A DNA stretch of 17,864 bases from an uncultured Ruminococcus sp. (GCA_947178195.1 CAMWXM010000026.1:1-17864); one strand, 5' to 3'; positions 1 through 6,932 are shown, counted from the first letter of the stretch. The notes: generated from the letters alone by a model not told the origin. A program made the numbers and translations.

Positions 1-965
1 GTGTATTAGATGGTTTAACAGAAGAGTGCTTGGAAATAGAATATCTAAATGCTGCACATTGTGCTAATAATCTTGGAAAATATGAGGAATCTTTAGATTA
101 TCTTAAAAAAATTGATATTTCCGACACTTCTTATGCGAATTTGAAAGTATTTATAAATATTATTCGTGATCTTACAAGAAAAACAAGAAAGTACGATACT
201 GCGATTAAATACTATGAGAAAATACTTGAATTAAGCGACGATGATAAAACTTCTCTTATTCTTTTCCTTTTGAGTCAGTATTATTTAGAGCATCCATTGG
301 AACGTAAACAATTTGCGGCTTTTGCAGTAAAATCAGGTGTTAAAGGTAAATTTATTGATTTAATGAAAATTTGCAAAAAGGAACATGAGGGAAAAGATAT
401 ATCAAACGATATTCAAAAATTCATTAATTCTATTGATCGTTGGAACGACGGATATGAAGAAGCAATTTACCTTGCAATGAAATGTGGCGCCGATATGTCT
501 GTTCCAATCAGCAGAATGGGCAGTAAACTTATTCGTGAAAAATTTGAAATGGTTTCAGGGGCACATTATGATTTTGCTAAGATTGTACTTGACTATTCTG
601 AACAATTTGATTATACGGAAAGTATAAAAAAGATGTGCTGGATGGTAACTGTTTTTGAATGCGCAGTTCCGATGACAAAAGAGCTTTCAGATGATGATAA
701 GGGGTTGTTTTTCGATACTTTTGTACAATTGCTTTCGGATTATGTAATGAATATTTATAATCCTGACCTTTTAAATCCAGAAGATGTGGACATACTTCCA
801 GAACTGCATCGTTTCGGTTATTACATGACTCTTGCTTTTACTGCGCTTAATGAGGGTGAAGAAATTACATATGTCAGAATGTTAAAGGAAGCTCTTCGTC
901 TTTGCGAATCAATGAAAGATGTTGTTTCTTACTATCTGTCAGAACTTGAAAAGTCAATGAAATGA
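1..965 (+). CDS. TPR-like protein, 3' part of gene (partial at left edge)
   Basis: The reading frame is open to the left edge (codons read from base 3), so this is the C-terminal part of a longer protein. An apparent TTG start at base 30 has no ribosome binding site and is probably an artefact. The visible 320 or so residues are mostly helical. The N-terminal part has TPR-style pairs (a Gly-Lys-Tyr-Glu-Glu-Ser segment, then a Lys-Tyr-Asp-Thr-Ala segment with following helices). No catalytic motif or membrane segment is visible. Tetratricopeptide tails of this kind are found on some clostridial family 2 glycosyltransferases, so that is one possible identity, but it is a guess because the N-terminus is missing. 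Its stop overlaps the start of the next gene in an ATGA arrangement, which suggests co-translation. Confidence 0.7.
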   Translation, partial: VLDGLTEECLEIEYLNAAHCANNLGKYEESLDYLKKIDISDTSYANLKVFINIIRDLTRKTRKYDTAIKYYEKILELSDDDKTSLILFLLSQYYLEHPLERKQFAAFAVKSGVKGKFIDLMKICKKEHEGKDISNDIQKFINSIDRWNDGYEEAIYLAMKCGADMSVPISRMGSKLIREKFEMVSGAHYDFAKIVLDYSEQFDYTESIKKMCWMVTVFECAVPMTKELSDDDKGLFFDTFVQLLSDYVMNIYNPDLLNPEDVDILPELHRFGYYMTLAFTALNEGEEITYVRMLKEALRLCESMKDVVSYYLSELEKSMK

Positions 966-1450
966 AAAAAGATGAAAGAATTAGAAAAATTATAATCTTG
1001 ATCGGTTCTATTATGACTATTATAGGCGGATTTATGATGCTTACACGAGGAAATCCGCTCGATAGCGTAATTGGAAAGGTTATTATTACAAATGGCAGGG
1101 AACGCATGCAGATTGATGGTTATAAGTATAGCTATAACAAAAATGATAAATCTGATAGTATCGAAACCTTTATTCCCATAACTGATGCTGATAATATACC
1201 CGAAATTGATTATGTCCCTGACAGTGAGGATCAGATTGCTGTTTCGTATAGTGAAAAATCGTATACCGGAAATTTGAATTATACAGTTTATGACAGCGAT
1301 TTTAATATCTTAATAGATAATCAGCCAAATCTTGTTATGCCAGCTGAAAAGGGGAAAAAATATAATATAGAAGTTTCGGTAAATTGGGGTGAAGATGAAA
1401 GCAGTGTAACAGTTAAATATTATTTTGCCATTAATATTGCCGGAGAATAA
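962..1450 (+). CDS. Small membrane-anchored protein of unknown function
   Basis: This 162-residue protein has a lysine/arginine-rich start (residues 1-9), one hydrophobic segment at about 10-27, and a polar, acidic, beta-strand-like remainder rich in Tyr, Asp and Ser. The expected topology is a single N-terminal anchor with the domain outside the cell. The C-terminal stretch, with alternating hydrophobic residues and a Tyr-Tyr-Phe segment, would fit a beta-sandwich, but I recognise no family. Its ATG overlaps the stop of the TPR gene by four bases (ATGA) and lacks a strong ribosome binding site of its own, so translation is probably coupled. A strong hairpin terminator begins at the base after the stop codon, so this is the last gene of that unit. 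Confidence 0.7.
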   Translation: MKKDERIRKIIILIGSIMTIIGGFMMLTRGNPLDSVIGKVIITNGRERMQIDGYKYSYNKNDKSDSIETFIPITDADNIPEIDYVPDSEDQIAVSYSEKSYTGNLNYTVYDSDFNILIDNQPNLVMPAEKGKKYNIEVSVNWGEDESSVTVKYYFAINIAGE

Positions 1451-1493
1451 GACGAAAAAACGAACTTTCAAAAAGTTCGTTTTTTCGTCTTAA
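1451..1493 (+). terminator. Rho-independent terminator after the small membrane protein
   Basis: A perfect 17-bp inverted repeat (1451-1467 with 1473-1489, extendable to 18 bp) closes on a 3-5 base loop. The A6 and T6 runs lie inside the stem, so the descending arm carries the U-run of the terminator. It starts directly after the TAA at 1448-1450. Because the arms are symmetrical it could work on both strands. Confidence 0.85.
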
Positions 1494-1500
1494 TGAAAAG

Positions 1501-1529
1501 TTGACTTTTTTCGCTGTATGGAGTATAAT
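1501..1529 (+). promoter_or_regulatory. Sigma-A-type promoter for the HAAS/DUF4097 unit
   Basis: TTGACT at 1501-1506 and TATAAT at 1524-1529 are separated by exactly 17 bp. The expected transcription start is near 1536, leaving a leader of about 90 bases before the ATG at 1629. The promoter lies directly after the terminator of the preceding unit, so the two downstream genes have independent transcription. Confidence 0.85.
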
Positions 1530-1541
1530 ATATATAACCGT

Positions 1542-1570
1542 AGGCTGTCTGCTTGTTGAAAGCAGAGCCT
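1542..1570 (+). other. Hairpin in the 5' leader of the HAAS gene
   Basis: The segment folds as a 4-bp outer stem (1542-1545 with 1567-1570), a two-base bulge, and a 7-bp inner stem (1548-1554 with 1560-1566) closing a GTTGA loop. It starts a few bases after the predicted transcription start. No U-run follows, so it is not a terminator. It may stabilise the 5' end or bind a regulator, but the function is not known. Confidence 0.5.
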
Positions 1571-1628
1571 GAATGGTAATGTTTTTACAATAATTTTTTG
1601 AAACTTTTTGAGGAGCAAAACTTCTGAT

Positions 1629-2237
1629 ATGACAAAATATGATTACCTTTCACGTTTGAAACGCTATCTTCAGCCGCTGCCTGCAAAGGAACGTAATGCT
1701 GCAATAAGATACTATGATAAATATTTTACAGATGCTGGTCCAGAAAATGAACAGAATGTAATATTAAGTCTCGGAAATCCTAAAGCTCTTGCAGACAGGA
1801 TCATCAGCAATGACCCTCATTCATTTTCAGGCATGATGAATGCTACAAAAAATAATGTCAAGAAAGCGCAGAATAAAATGGACGCATCACAGCGCAAAAT
1901 GTCTTGCTTTTTTACCATTATTCTTTTTCCGGTATGGGGCGGAATTATTTTTCTTTTCCTTCTGGCACTTGTTATTTTTGCATTGTTTATTGTAGGTACA
2001 CTTGTATTATCGGCTGTTTGCGGTATTGCACTTTTATGCATGAGCTTTCCGTATTTATCAAATCTTCTTTCCGTTGGAATCGTACTTATCGGCATTTCGC
2101 TTATACTTATGAGCGTTCCCATACTGCTATTTCTTCCGGCAATTAATTTTATTTTTTTCGTTATAAAAACATCTATTACTAAATTTATAAATATATTCAA
2201 TACTCTTTTAAGCGGAAAGGCGGTCGTTAGCAAATGA
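1629..2237 (+). CDS. DUF1700/HAAS-domain membrane protein
   Basis: The protein is 202 residues from the ATG at 1629. The upstream in-frame TTG at 1608 is rejected because AGGAG (1611-1615) lies inside that extension and serves as ribosome binding site, with a rather long spacer of about 13 bases. The N-terminal 60 or so residues match the HAAS pattern: Tyr-Leu-Xaa-Arg-Leu, a Leu-Pro-Ala-Lys-Glu-Arg turn, a Tyr-Tyr-Asp-Lys-Tyr-Phe segment and a Leu-Gly-Asn-Pro motif. A basic linker and then about three to four hydrophobic segments follow, giving a polytopic membrane protein. Members of this family are usually encoded next to PadR-type regulators and DUF4097 proteins and are thought to take part in envelope-related signalling. 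The stop overlaps the next ATG (ATGA). The family call is from memory of the pattern. Confidence 0.8.
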   Translation: MTKYDYLSRLKRYLQPLPAKERNAAIRYYDKYFTDAGPENEQNVILSLGNPKALADRIISNDPHSFSGMMNATKNNVKKAQNKMDASQRKMSCFFTIILFPVWGGIIFLFLLALVIFALFIVGTLVLSAVCGIALLCMSFPYLSNLLSVGIVLIGISLILMSVPILLFLPAINFIFFVIKTSITKFINIFNTLLSGKAVVSK

Positions 2238-3097
2238 GCATAAAAAAGAAACTCAGAATTATTATTCCCGCTATTTTTCTTGCTTTTGGTGTTATTTTAT
2301 GTATTGTAGGCTTGTCTATGGGGGCTGTAGGGGATTATAAAAAAAATCTTGAGCTTAATGATTTTGAAGCTAATATTCCTGCAAATGGCATTTTTAATCT
2401 GGATTTAGATGTTTCACTTGCTGATGTAAATATTATATCTTCAAACGATGTTGAAAATTTTTACATATCTGCTCGTAATATTACTAAGGATTATTTGGAG
2501 TATACAACGGCAAATAATACCTTATCATTAAAATATGATACAAAAAAATGGTATCATACTGTTTTATTGCCGGGATATTGGAACAGTGATGGATTGATTG
2601 AAATTTACATTCCTGCAAAAATAAGTCTTAAAGATATTGAAATAAATGTTGGCTTCGGTAACTCAAAAATTAATTATCTTACGGCGGAAAGAGTGTATAT
2701 TGATTGCGGAGATGGTGATAATCAGATAAAAAATCTTAATTGTAATTATACTGAAATTAATAATGATAGCGGTGATATTAACGCTATGAATATTGATTCT
2801 GGAAATGTTACTTTAAATTTTACTTCGGGAAACTCGGTTTTTACCAATTTTCTGAGCAATTCTGTTATAATCAATAATAAAAGAAACGATATGCAGATTT
2901 CCGGTATGATAACAGGAAACAGCAGTATTCAAACCGGAAGCGGAGATGTGAATCTTACTCTTTATGGTGAAATGTCAGATTACAATTTTAAGGTTCTGGA
3001 CGGTTCGCCTGTTGTAAACGGGGATGACATTGAAGAAAATAAAGACGGAAAATATCTGTTTGAATTAAAAGGTGATATAAATATTGAGATAAAATAA
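2234..3097 (+). CDS. DUF4097-type membrane-anchored beta-repeat protein
   Basis: This 287-residue protein has a basic N-terminus, one hydrophobic segment at about 8-30, and a long extracellular domain of short beta strands. Repeated Gly-Asp, Asn-Asp-Ser-Gly-Asp and Ser-Gly-Asn turns (about residues 155-250) are characteristic of DUF4097 beta-helix-like proteins. In known gene neighbourhoods this family accompanies DUF1700/HAAS proteins, and the ATGA overlap with the preceding gene supports a functional pair. No enzyme motif is visible. A plausible reading is an envelope sensor or adhesive scaffold, but this is inference. A terminator hairpin follows six bases after the stop. Confidence 0.8.
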   Translation: MSIKKKLRIIIPAIFLAFGVILCIVGLSMGAVGDYKKNLELNDFEANIPANGIFNLDLDVSLADVNIISSNDVENFYISARNITKDYLEYTTANNTLSLKYDTKKWYHTVLLPGYWNSDGLIEIYIPAKISLKDIEINVGFGNSKINYLTAERVYIDCGDGDNQIKNLNCNYTEINNDSGDINAMNIDSGNVTLNFTSGNSVFTNFLSNSVIINNKRNDMQISGMITGNSSIQTGSGDVNLTLYGEMSDYNFKVLDGSPVVNGDDIEENKDGKYLFELKGDINIEIK

Positions 3098-3103
3098 AAA
3101 TAG

Positions 3104-3130
3104 GGGAGTAGTTAATTTATAACTACTCCC
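3104..3130. terminator. Bidirectional terminator between convergent genes
   Basis: A 10-bp perfect stem (3104-3113 with 3121-3130) closes a 7-base loop. On the + strand it is followed by TTAATTT; on the - strand by a T-rich tract (complement of 3090-3102). It lies between the DUF4097 gene on + and the amidase gene on -, and can serve both. Confidence 0.85.
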
Positions 3131-3135
3131 TTAAT

Positions 3136-4950
3136 TTATGGATCATATTTTATTCCAAGGGTTTTTAAAACTCCCTTTGCATAAGCTTCAGCAAGTTTTT
3201 TGTAATTATTTTTAATGAATTCCGCATCATCTATATTATCAACGTATCCTCCCTCGCAAAGCACTGCCGGAGCGATACCTTCACGGTGAAGTGTAAAACG
3301 GTCTTTTCCATTGCTCAGAACCCAGGTTTTGATACCGTTGCTGTACATTATTTTACTTACTTCATTATTTATATTTTCGGCAAGAGCCTTTGAAACACCG
3401 CCTATCTGGGCATAATAGGCTTCAAAGCCATGTCCGTTTACAGCGTTAAAATGCACGTCGATAACCAGATCGGGATTATAGTTATTGCAAAGCTGCAGTT
3501 TGCCTTCCATAGTAGTGTCTATATCGGCAGTTCGTGAAAGCATATATTCAACGCCGTGAGAGTATAAAATATCTGCAACAATGCGTGCGACCTTCAGGGT
3601 GTATTCCTTTTCAACAATATATTTGACCGCTCCTGAATCAACTCCGCCATGACCTGCGCCGACGAATACCTTATATATTTTTGGGCACATATCCCCATCT
3701 TTATTGAAAAAGTATTTCTTTCCCTCAATAGTTTGCCAGCCGGTCTGCATTACACCACTATTGTTAAAATAATATTTTTTATCATTTATATTCTGCCAGC
3801 CGATTTTCATTATACCGTTTGTATCAAAATAATATTTATTATTTTTGATTGTCTGCCAGCCAGTTTGCATAATACCGTTATTATCAAAATAATATTTATT
3901 ATTTTTAATATTTTGCCAGCCAATCTGCATGATGCCATTATTATTAAAATAATATTTTTTTCCTTTTATAGTGTTAAATCCCGTCAGCATTTTACCATTT
4001 TCATCAAAATAATATTTTTTATTTTCAATCGTCTGCCAATCGGTCAGCATTATTCCACTGCTATTAAAATAATATATATCAGAATCGATTTTATTAAAGC
4101 CGGACAGCATTTTACCGGTATTATCATAATATCTTGTTCCGTCATTAAATTTTTGAAAACCCAGTTTAAGATAACCCTTTTCATCAAATCTGTATATAAT
4201 ATCCTCAATAACCGAATCTCCGGTTATTTTACCCTTGTTTTCATCGGAATAATATATAAAGCCGTTATAATTTATCCAGCCGTAAATAGGCATTGCCGTT
4301 TCATAGTCATAAAAGATACGCAAGCCGTTGACAGTCTGCCAGCCACTTTTAAACCTGCCCTTTGATGAAAATAAGTAATCGACTCCATCAATATTGCATT
4401 GACCTTTATAAATTCCGTTTTCATCAATATAATATTTGCTGTCCTGATATTCTACCCAGCCATTTTGGAGAATTCCATAGGAGTCAAAAATATAATCCTT
4501 GTCGTTTACTGTTTTTAAACCTTCGTATTTTCCGCTTTCATCAGCATAAAATTTATTCCCGTTATAATTTATCCAGCCAATGATCCTTTCTCCGGTTTCG
4601 GGGGAAAAATACATTCTTACATTGTCAATAGTATACCAGCCGTTTTTCATAACGCCATTTGCTGCAAAATAGTATTCCTTGCCGTCAATAATCTGATGAC
4701 CAGTTAAATAATTTCCGGTTTCGTCAAAATAATATTTTTTGCCGTTTTCATCTGTTTTCCAACTGGGATTTTTCTGTTCATGTAAAATCTCAGCTTCTGA
4801 ATCCAGGTTATTTTCTGAGGCTTCAATACTTATTATGTCTTGAATCATTTCTGAATTTACAGCTTCCTCAGCAGAAGCGCTTATCATGCCTATACCCAAA
4901 ACCGATAGGGCAGCCGACATAGCGGCAATATATTTAATTTTAATTTTCAA
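3136..4950 (-). CDS. Secreted N-acetylmuramoyl-L-alanine amidase with cell-wall-binding repeats
   Basis: This 604-residue secreted autolysin has a signal peptide at residues 1-27 (basic start, hydrophobic core, Ala-Ser-Ala before Glu-Glu) and a short acidic linker. About 18 repeats of roughly 20 residues follow (64-425) with the Trp-Gln-Thr-Ile...Lys-Tyr-Tyr-Phe...Gly-Ile-Met pattern of choline/cell-wall-binding repeats. The last 178 residues (427-604) are an Amidase_3 domain that cleaves the bond between muramic acid and L-alanine in peptidoglycan. Zinc and catalytic residues are all visible: His434 (Gly-His-Gly-Gly), Glu447, His500 (Asp-Val-His-Phe) and Glu566 (Cys-Glu-Gly-Gly-Tyr). The start is TTG, supported by AAAGGAG eight bases upstream. 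The gene has its own promoter and terminator and faces away from the ribosomal operon's terminator. The ligand of the repeats (choline, glucan or other) cannot be told from sequence. Confidence 0.95.
   Translation of the reverse strand: MKIKIKYIAAMSAALSVLGIGMISASAEEAVNSEMIQDIISIEASENNLDSEAEILHEQKNPSWKTDENGKKYYFDETGNYLTGHQIIDGKEYYFAANGVMKNGWYTIDNVRMYFSPETGERIIGWINYNGNKFYADESGKYEGLKTVNDKDYIFDSYGILQNGWVEYQDSKYYIDENGIYKGQCNIDGVDYLFSSKGRFKSGWQTVNGLRIFYDYETAMPIYGWINYNGFIYYSDENKGKITGDSVIEDIIYRFDEKGYLKLGFQKFNDGTRYYDNTGKMLSGFNKIDSDIYYFNSSGIMLTDWQTIENKKYYFDENGKMLTGFNTIKGKKYYFNNNGIMQIGWQNIKNNKYYFDNNGIMQTGWQTIKNNKYYFDTNGIMKIGWQNINDKKYYFNNSGVMQTGWQTIEGKKYFFNKDGDMCPKIYKVFVGAGHGGVDSGAVKYIVEKEYTLKVARIVADILYSHGVEYMLSRTADIDTTMEGKLQLCNNYNPDLVIDVHFNAVNGHGFEAYYAQIGGVSKALAENINNEVSKIMYSNGIKTWVLSNGKDRFTLHREGIAPAVLCEGGYVDNIDDAEFIKNNYKKLAEAYAKGVLKTLGIKYDP
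3676..4761 (-). repeat. Tandem 60-bp coding repeats (cell-wall-binding modules) in the amidase
   Basis: About 18 tandem modules of 57-63 bp encode the binding region. The six closest to the catalytic domain (about 3679-4038) are nearly identical to each other, while those toward the N-terminus have diverged. This points to recent expansion or homogenisation at the catalytic-domain end. The array is coding throughout and is not a CRISPR array. Confidence 0.9.
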
Positions 4951-4996
4951 AAGCTCTGCTCCTTTATGTATTTCATTTTAATGAATCTTACATATT

Positions 4997-5025
4997 ATTA
5001 TAACAAATAATTCGACAAATTTCAA
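4997..5025 (-). promoter_or_regulatory. Promoter of the amidase gene
   Basis: Read on the - strand, TTGAAA (complement of 5020-5025) and TATAAT (complement of 4997-5002) are 17 bp apart. The predicted start is near 4990, about 40 bases before the TTG start codon. It sits between the rplA terminator and the amidase, so the amidase is transcribed independently. Confidence 0.85.
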
Positions 5026-5040
5026 CATATTTTGAAAATG

Positions 5041-5068
5041 AAAAAAGCGGTATCAAAACCGCTTTTTT
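5041..5068 (-). terminator. Terminator of the rpmG-rplA operon
   Basis: An 11-bp stem with a GC core (GCGGT/ACCGC) flanked by A6/T6 closes a 6-base loop, and on the - strand it ends in a T6 tract. It lies 13 bases after the rplA stop and closes the ribosomal-protein operon. Confidence 0.9.
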
Positions 5069-5081
5069 ATAGTTTTTATTA

Positions 5082-5777
5082 TTATGCACCGTATTTAGTT
5101 GTTGCTACCGGAACGCCAACACCCATTGTCGAGGTAACGGTACATGACTTGATGTAAGTACCCTTAGCTGCTGCCGGTTTAGCCTTAACTACAGCTTCCA
5201 TAAGCGTTGAGAAGTTTTCATCAAGCTTACCTGCGCCAAAAGAAGCCTTGCCGATAGGGCAGTGAATAATGTTTGTTTTATCAAGACGATATTCGATCTT
5301 ACCTGCCTTAGCCTCTGTAACAGCCTTTGCAACATCAGGAGTTACTGTACCTGCCTTAGGGTTTGGCATAAGACCTCTCGGACCTAAAACCTTACCGAGA
5401 CGACCTACGAGTCCCATCATATCGGGGGAAGCGACAACAACATCGAAATCCATCCAGTTTTCTTTTGTGATCTTATCAACAAGATCCATACCGCCTACAT
5501 ATTCTGCGCCTGCTTCCTTAGCTGCATCATATTTGTCTTCCTTACAGAATACGCATACTCTTACATTTTTACCTGTTCCGTTAGGAAGAACAACTGCGCC
5601 TCTTACCTGCTGGTCAGCATGTCTTGAGTCAACGCCCAGACGAATATGAGCTTCGATTGTTTCATCAAATTTAGCCTTTGCGTTTTTGCAGACTAAATCA
5701 AGGGCTTCAGCAGAATCATACTGCTTAGTGCTGTCAACAGCCTTACGGCTGTCCATATATTTCTTGCCGTGTTTCAT
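5082..5777 (-). CDS. rplA: Ribosomal protein L1
   Basis: This 231-residue protein has the usual length and sequence of bacterial L1, including the Gly-Leu-Met-Pro-Asn-Pro-Lys-Ala-Gly-Thr-Val signature and the Gly-Pro-Arg-Gly stretch before it. L1 forms the mobile stalk of the 50S subunit at the E site, where it helps release deacylated tRNA. In bacteria it is also known to repress its own operon by binding mRNA. The start ATG has GGAGG seven bases upstream. It is the last gene of the operon: a terminator follows, and rplJ-rplL are not next to it. The 116-base gap from rplK is unusually long for this operon and holds a structured leader and a separate hairpin. Confidence 0.98.
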   Translation of the reverse strand: MKHGKKYMDSRKAVDSTKQYDSAEALDLVCKNAKAKFDETIEAHIRLGVDSRHADQQVRGAVVLPNGTGKNVRVCVFCKEDKYDAAKEAGAEYVGGMDLVDKITKENWMDFDVVVASPDMMGLVGRLGKVLGPRGLMPNPKAGTVTPDVAKAVTEAKAGKIEYRLDKTNIIHCPIGKASFGAGKLDENFSTLMEAVVKAKPAAAKGTYIKSCTVTSTMGVGVPVATTKYGA

Positions 5778-5796
5778 TATATATCCTCCATTTAAA

Positions 5797-5855
5797 GTGG
5801 TAATACCGGACAGCTTTATACGCTTTTGATCCGGTTAGCGGAATTTTCCTCCCAC
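5797..5855 (-). ncRNA. Structured leader of rplA, probable ribosomal-protein binding site
   Basis: On the - strand the leader begins with GTGGGAGG and ends with CCGGTATTACCAC, just before ATGGAGG, the rplA ribosome binding site. GTGG can pair with CCAC, and a 6-bp ACCGGA/TCCGGT helix forms inside, leaving an asymmetric internal loop. The same end blocks flank the rplK leader. These blocks also resemble the base of the L1 stalk in 23S rRNA (GGTGGGAGG...ATACCACC, from memory), which fits autoregulation by L1. That function is inference. Confidence 0.6.
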
Positions 5856-5863
5856 CATTGTCA

Positions 5864-5885
5864 GAATATGAAAAGATTCATATTC
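5864..5885 (-). other. Hairpin directly after rplK
   Basis: A perfect 9-bp stem (GAATATGAA with TTCATATTC) closes a 4-base loop, eight bases after the rplK stop on the - strand. It is AT-rich with no U-run after it, so it is unlikely to terminate. It could be an mRNA processing or stability element that sets the L11:L1 ratio. Confidence 0.5.
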
Positions 5886-5893
5886 ATAAAATA

Positions 5894-6319
5894 TTAATCA
5901 ACTACTACAATACCCATAGAACGAGCTGTTCCGGCGATCATGCTCATTGCAGCCTCCAGTGAACCCGCATTCAGGTCAGGCATTTTCTGTTCTGCAATTT
6001 TCTGAACCTGCTCCTTAGTGATGTTAGCAACCTTGTTTCTGTTAGGTTCGCCCGAAGCAGTATCGATACCGCAAGCCTTCTTGATAAGAACTGCTGCCGG
6101 CGGAGTTTTTGTAATGAATGAGAATGAACGGTCTGCATATACTGTAATAACAACAGGAATTATCATACCGATGTCGTTCTTTGTTCTTTCATTAAATTCC
6201 TTTGTAAATGCCATAATATTTACGCCGTGCTGACCAAGTGCAGGACCAACCGGCGGAGCAGGAGTTGCCTTACCTGCTGCGATCTGAAGCTTAATATAGC
6301 CTACTACTTTTTGTGCCAT
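5894..6319 (-). CDS. rplK: Ribosomal protein L11
   Basis: This 141-residue protein is standard L11. It has the Pro-rich N-terminal segment (Pro-Ala-Pro-Pro-Val-Gly-Pro-Ala-Leu-Gly-Gln-His-Gly, residues 18-30) and the C-terminal rRNA-binding domain with Met-Pro-Asp-Leu-Asn and the closing Ala-Arg-Ser-Met-Gly-Ile. L11 binds the GTPase-associated centre of 23S rRNA and helps factor binding and stringent-response signalling through RelA-type enzymes. The ATG is preceded by GGAGGTG at a good distance. It is fourth in the rpmG-secE-nusG-rplK-rplA operon and carries a leader similar to that of rplA. Confidence 0.98.
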   Translation of the reverse strand: MAQKVVGYIKLQIAAGKATPAPPVGPALGQHGVNIMAFTKEFNERTKNDIGMIIPVVITVYADRSFSFITKTPPAAVLIKKACGIDTASGEPNRNKVANITKEQVQKIAEQKMPDLNAGSLEAAMSMIAGTARSMGIVVVD

Positions 6320-6340
6320 GCTATTCGCACCTCCATAATT

Positions 6341-6380
6341 GTGGTAACACCGAGATAATTCAAGATTTTACCTCTCCCAC
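6341..6380 (-). ncRNA. Structured leader of rplK, related to the rplA leader
   Basis: On the - strand it runs from GTGGGAGAGG to CGGTGTTACCAC and is followed by ATGGAGG, the rplK ribosome binding site. GTGG/CCAC forms the closing helix, with a possible GAGA/TCTC inner helix. The terminal blocks match those of the rplA leader (one mismatch in the 12-base right block) although the middle differs, so both genes are likely under the same RNA-binding regulator, most simply L1. A 12-base palindrome (AAGCAATTGCTT, 6386-6397) lies between it and the nusG stop. Confidence 0.6.
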
Positions 6381-6404
6381 TTTTTAAGCAATTGCTTTGA
6401 TTTT

Positions 6405-6932
6405 TCAATCCTCAAGCCGTTTTATCTGATTTAAAGCCAGTGTTGCCTGAGTATCTCTTCCGAACATCGACACAAGCACATCGACTGTTCCGGCGTCGAG
6501 ATCGATTTTCTGGACTATTCCGACAAAGCCGTCCATAGACGTTCCGCATACCTGAACCTGATCGCCCTCGCTGAAGTTTACGTGAATCTCCGAAGGGGTT
6601 TCAACTCCCAGAGCCTTTACCTCTTCTTCTGAAAGGGGAGTAGGCTCGGACGCCGGACCGACAAAACCCGTAACGCCTCTTGTATTTCTGACAACATACC
6701 ATGAATCGTCGGTATAAACCATTTTAAGCAAAACATAGCTCGGATAAGTTTTTCTTTCAACTTCCCTAGTTTTGCCGTCGGTAATTTCAGTTACCTTTTC
6801 CGTGGGAACCTTCACTTCAAGGATAAGATCATGAAGCTTTCTGTTTTCCACAACTCTTTCGATATTCTGTGCCACTTTGTTTTCATAGCCGGAATATGTG
6901 TGAATCACATACCATTTAGCCGCTTCTGACAT
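6405..6932 (-). CDS. nusG: Transcription elongation/antitermination factor NusG
   Basis: This 175-residue protein has the NGN domain (about 5-95: Trp-Tyr-Val-Ile-His-Thr-Tyr-Ser-Gly-Tyr-Glu, then Tyr-Pro-Ser-Tyr-Val and Thr-Arg-Gly-Val-Thr-Gly-Phe-Val-Gly) and a KOW domain (120-175). NusG binds RNA polymerase, affecting pausing and coupling to the ribosome or Rho. The length and secE neighbour match the housekeeping copy. The KOW loop is odd: the usual Gly-Pro-Phe after the first strand reads Gly-Thr-Ser-Met-Asp-Gly-Phe, and the usual Thr-Pro-Val-Glu-Leu near the end reads Thr-Gln-Ala-Thr-Leu. It starts with ATG behind GGAGG. Confidence 0.97.
   Translation of the reverse strand: MSEAAKWYVIHTYSGYENKVAQNIERVVENRKLHDLILEVKVPTEKVTEITDGKTREVERKTYPSYVLLKMVYTDDSWYVVRNTRGVTGFVGPASEPTPLSEEEVKALGVETPSEIHVNFSEGDQVQVCGTSMDGFVGIVQKIDLDAGTVDVLVSMFGRDTQATLALNQIKRLED

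Noticed and set aside
1608..1628. Upstream TTG start for the HAAS protein
   Set aside because: The extension contains the AGGAG ribosome binding site and lies outside the family domain.
3649..4365. A 238-codon open frame on + across the amidase repeats
   Set aside because: It is the antisense shadow of the repeated coding modules; no ribosome binding site, and its protein is only a repeat of hydrophobic stretches.
3676..4761. Regular 60-bp repeats that could suggest a CRISPR-like array
   Set aside because: The repeats are fully coding, keep the reading frame and encode known wall-binding modules.
5269..5649. Open frame on + inside rplA
   Set aside because: Shadow of a highly conserved ribosomal protein gene.
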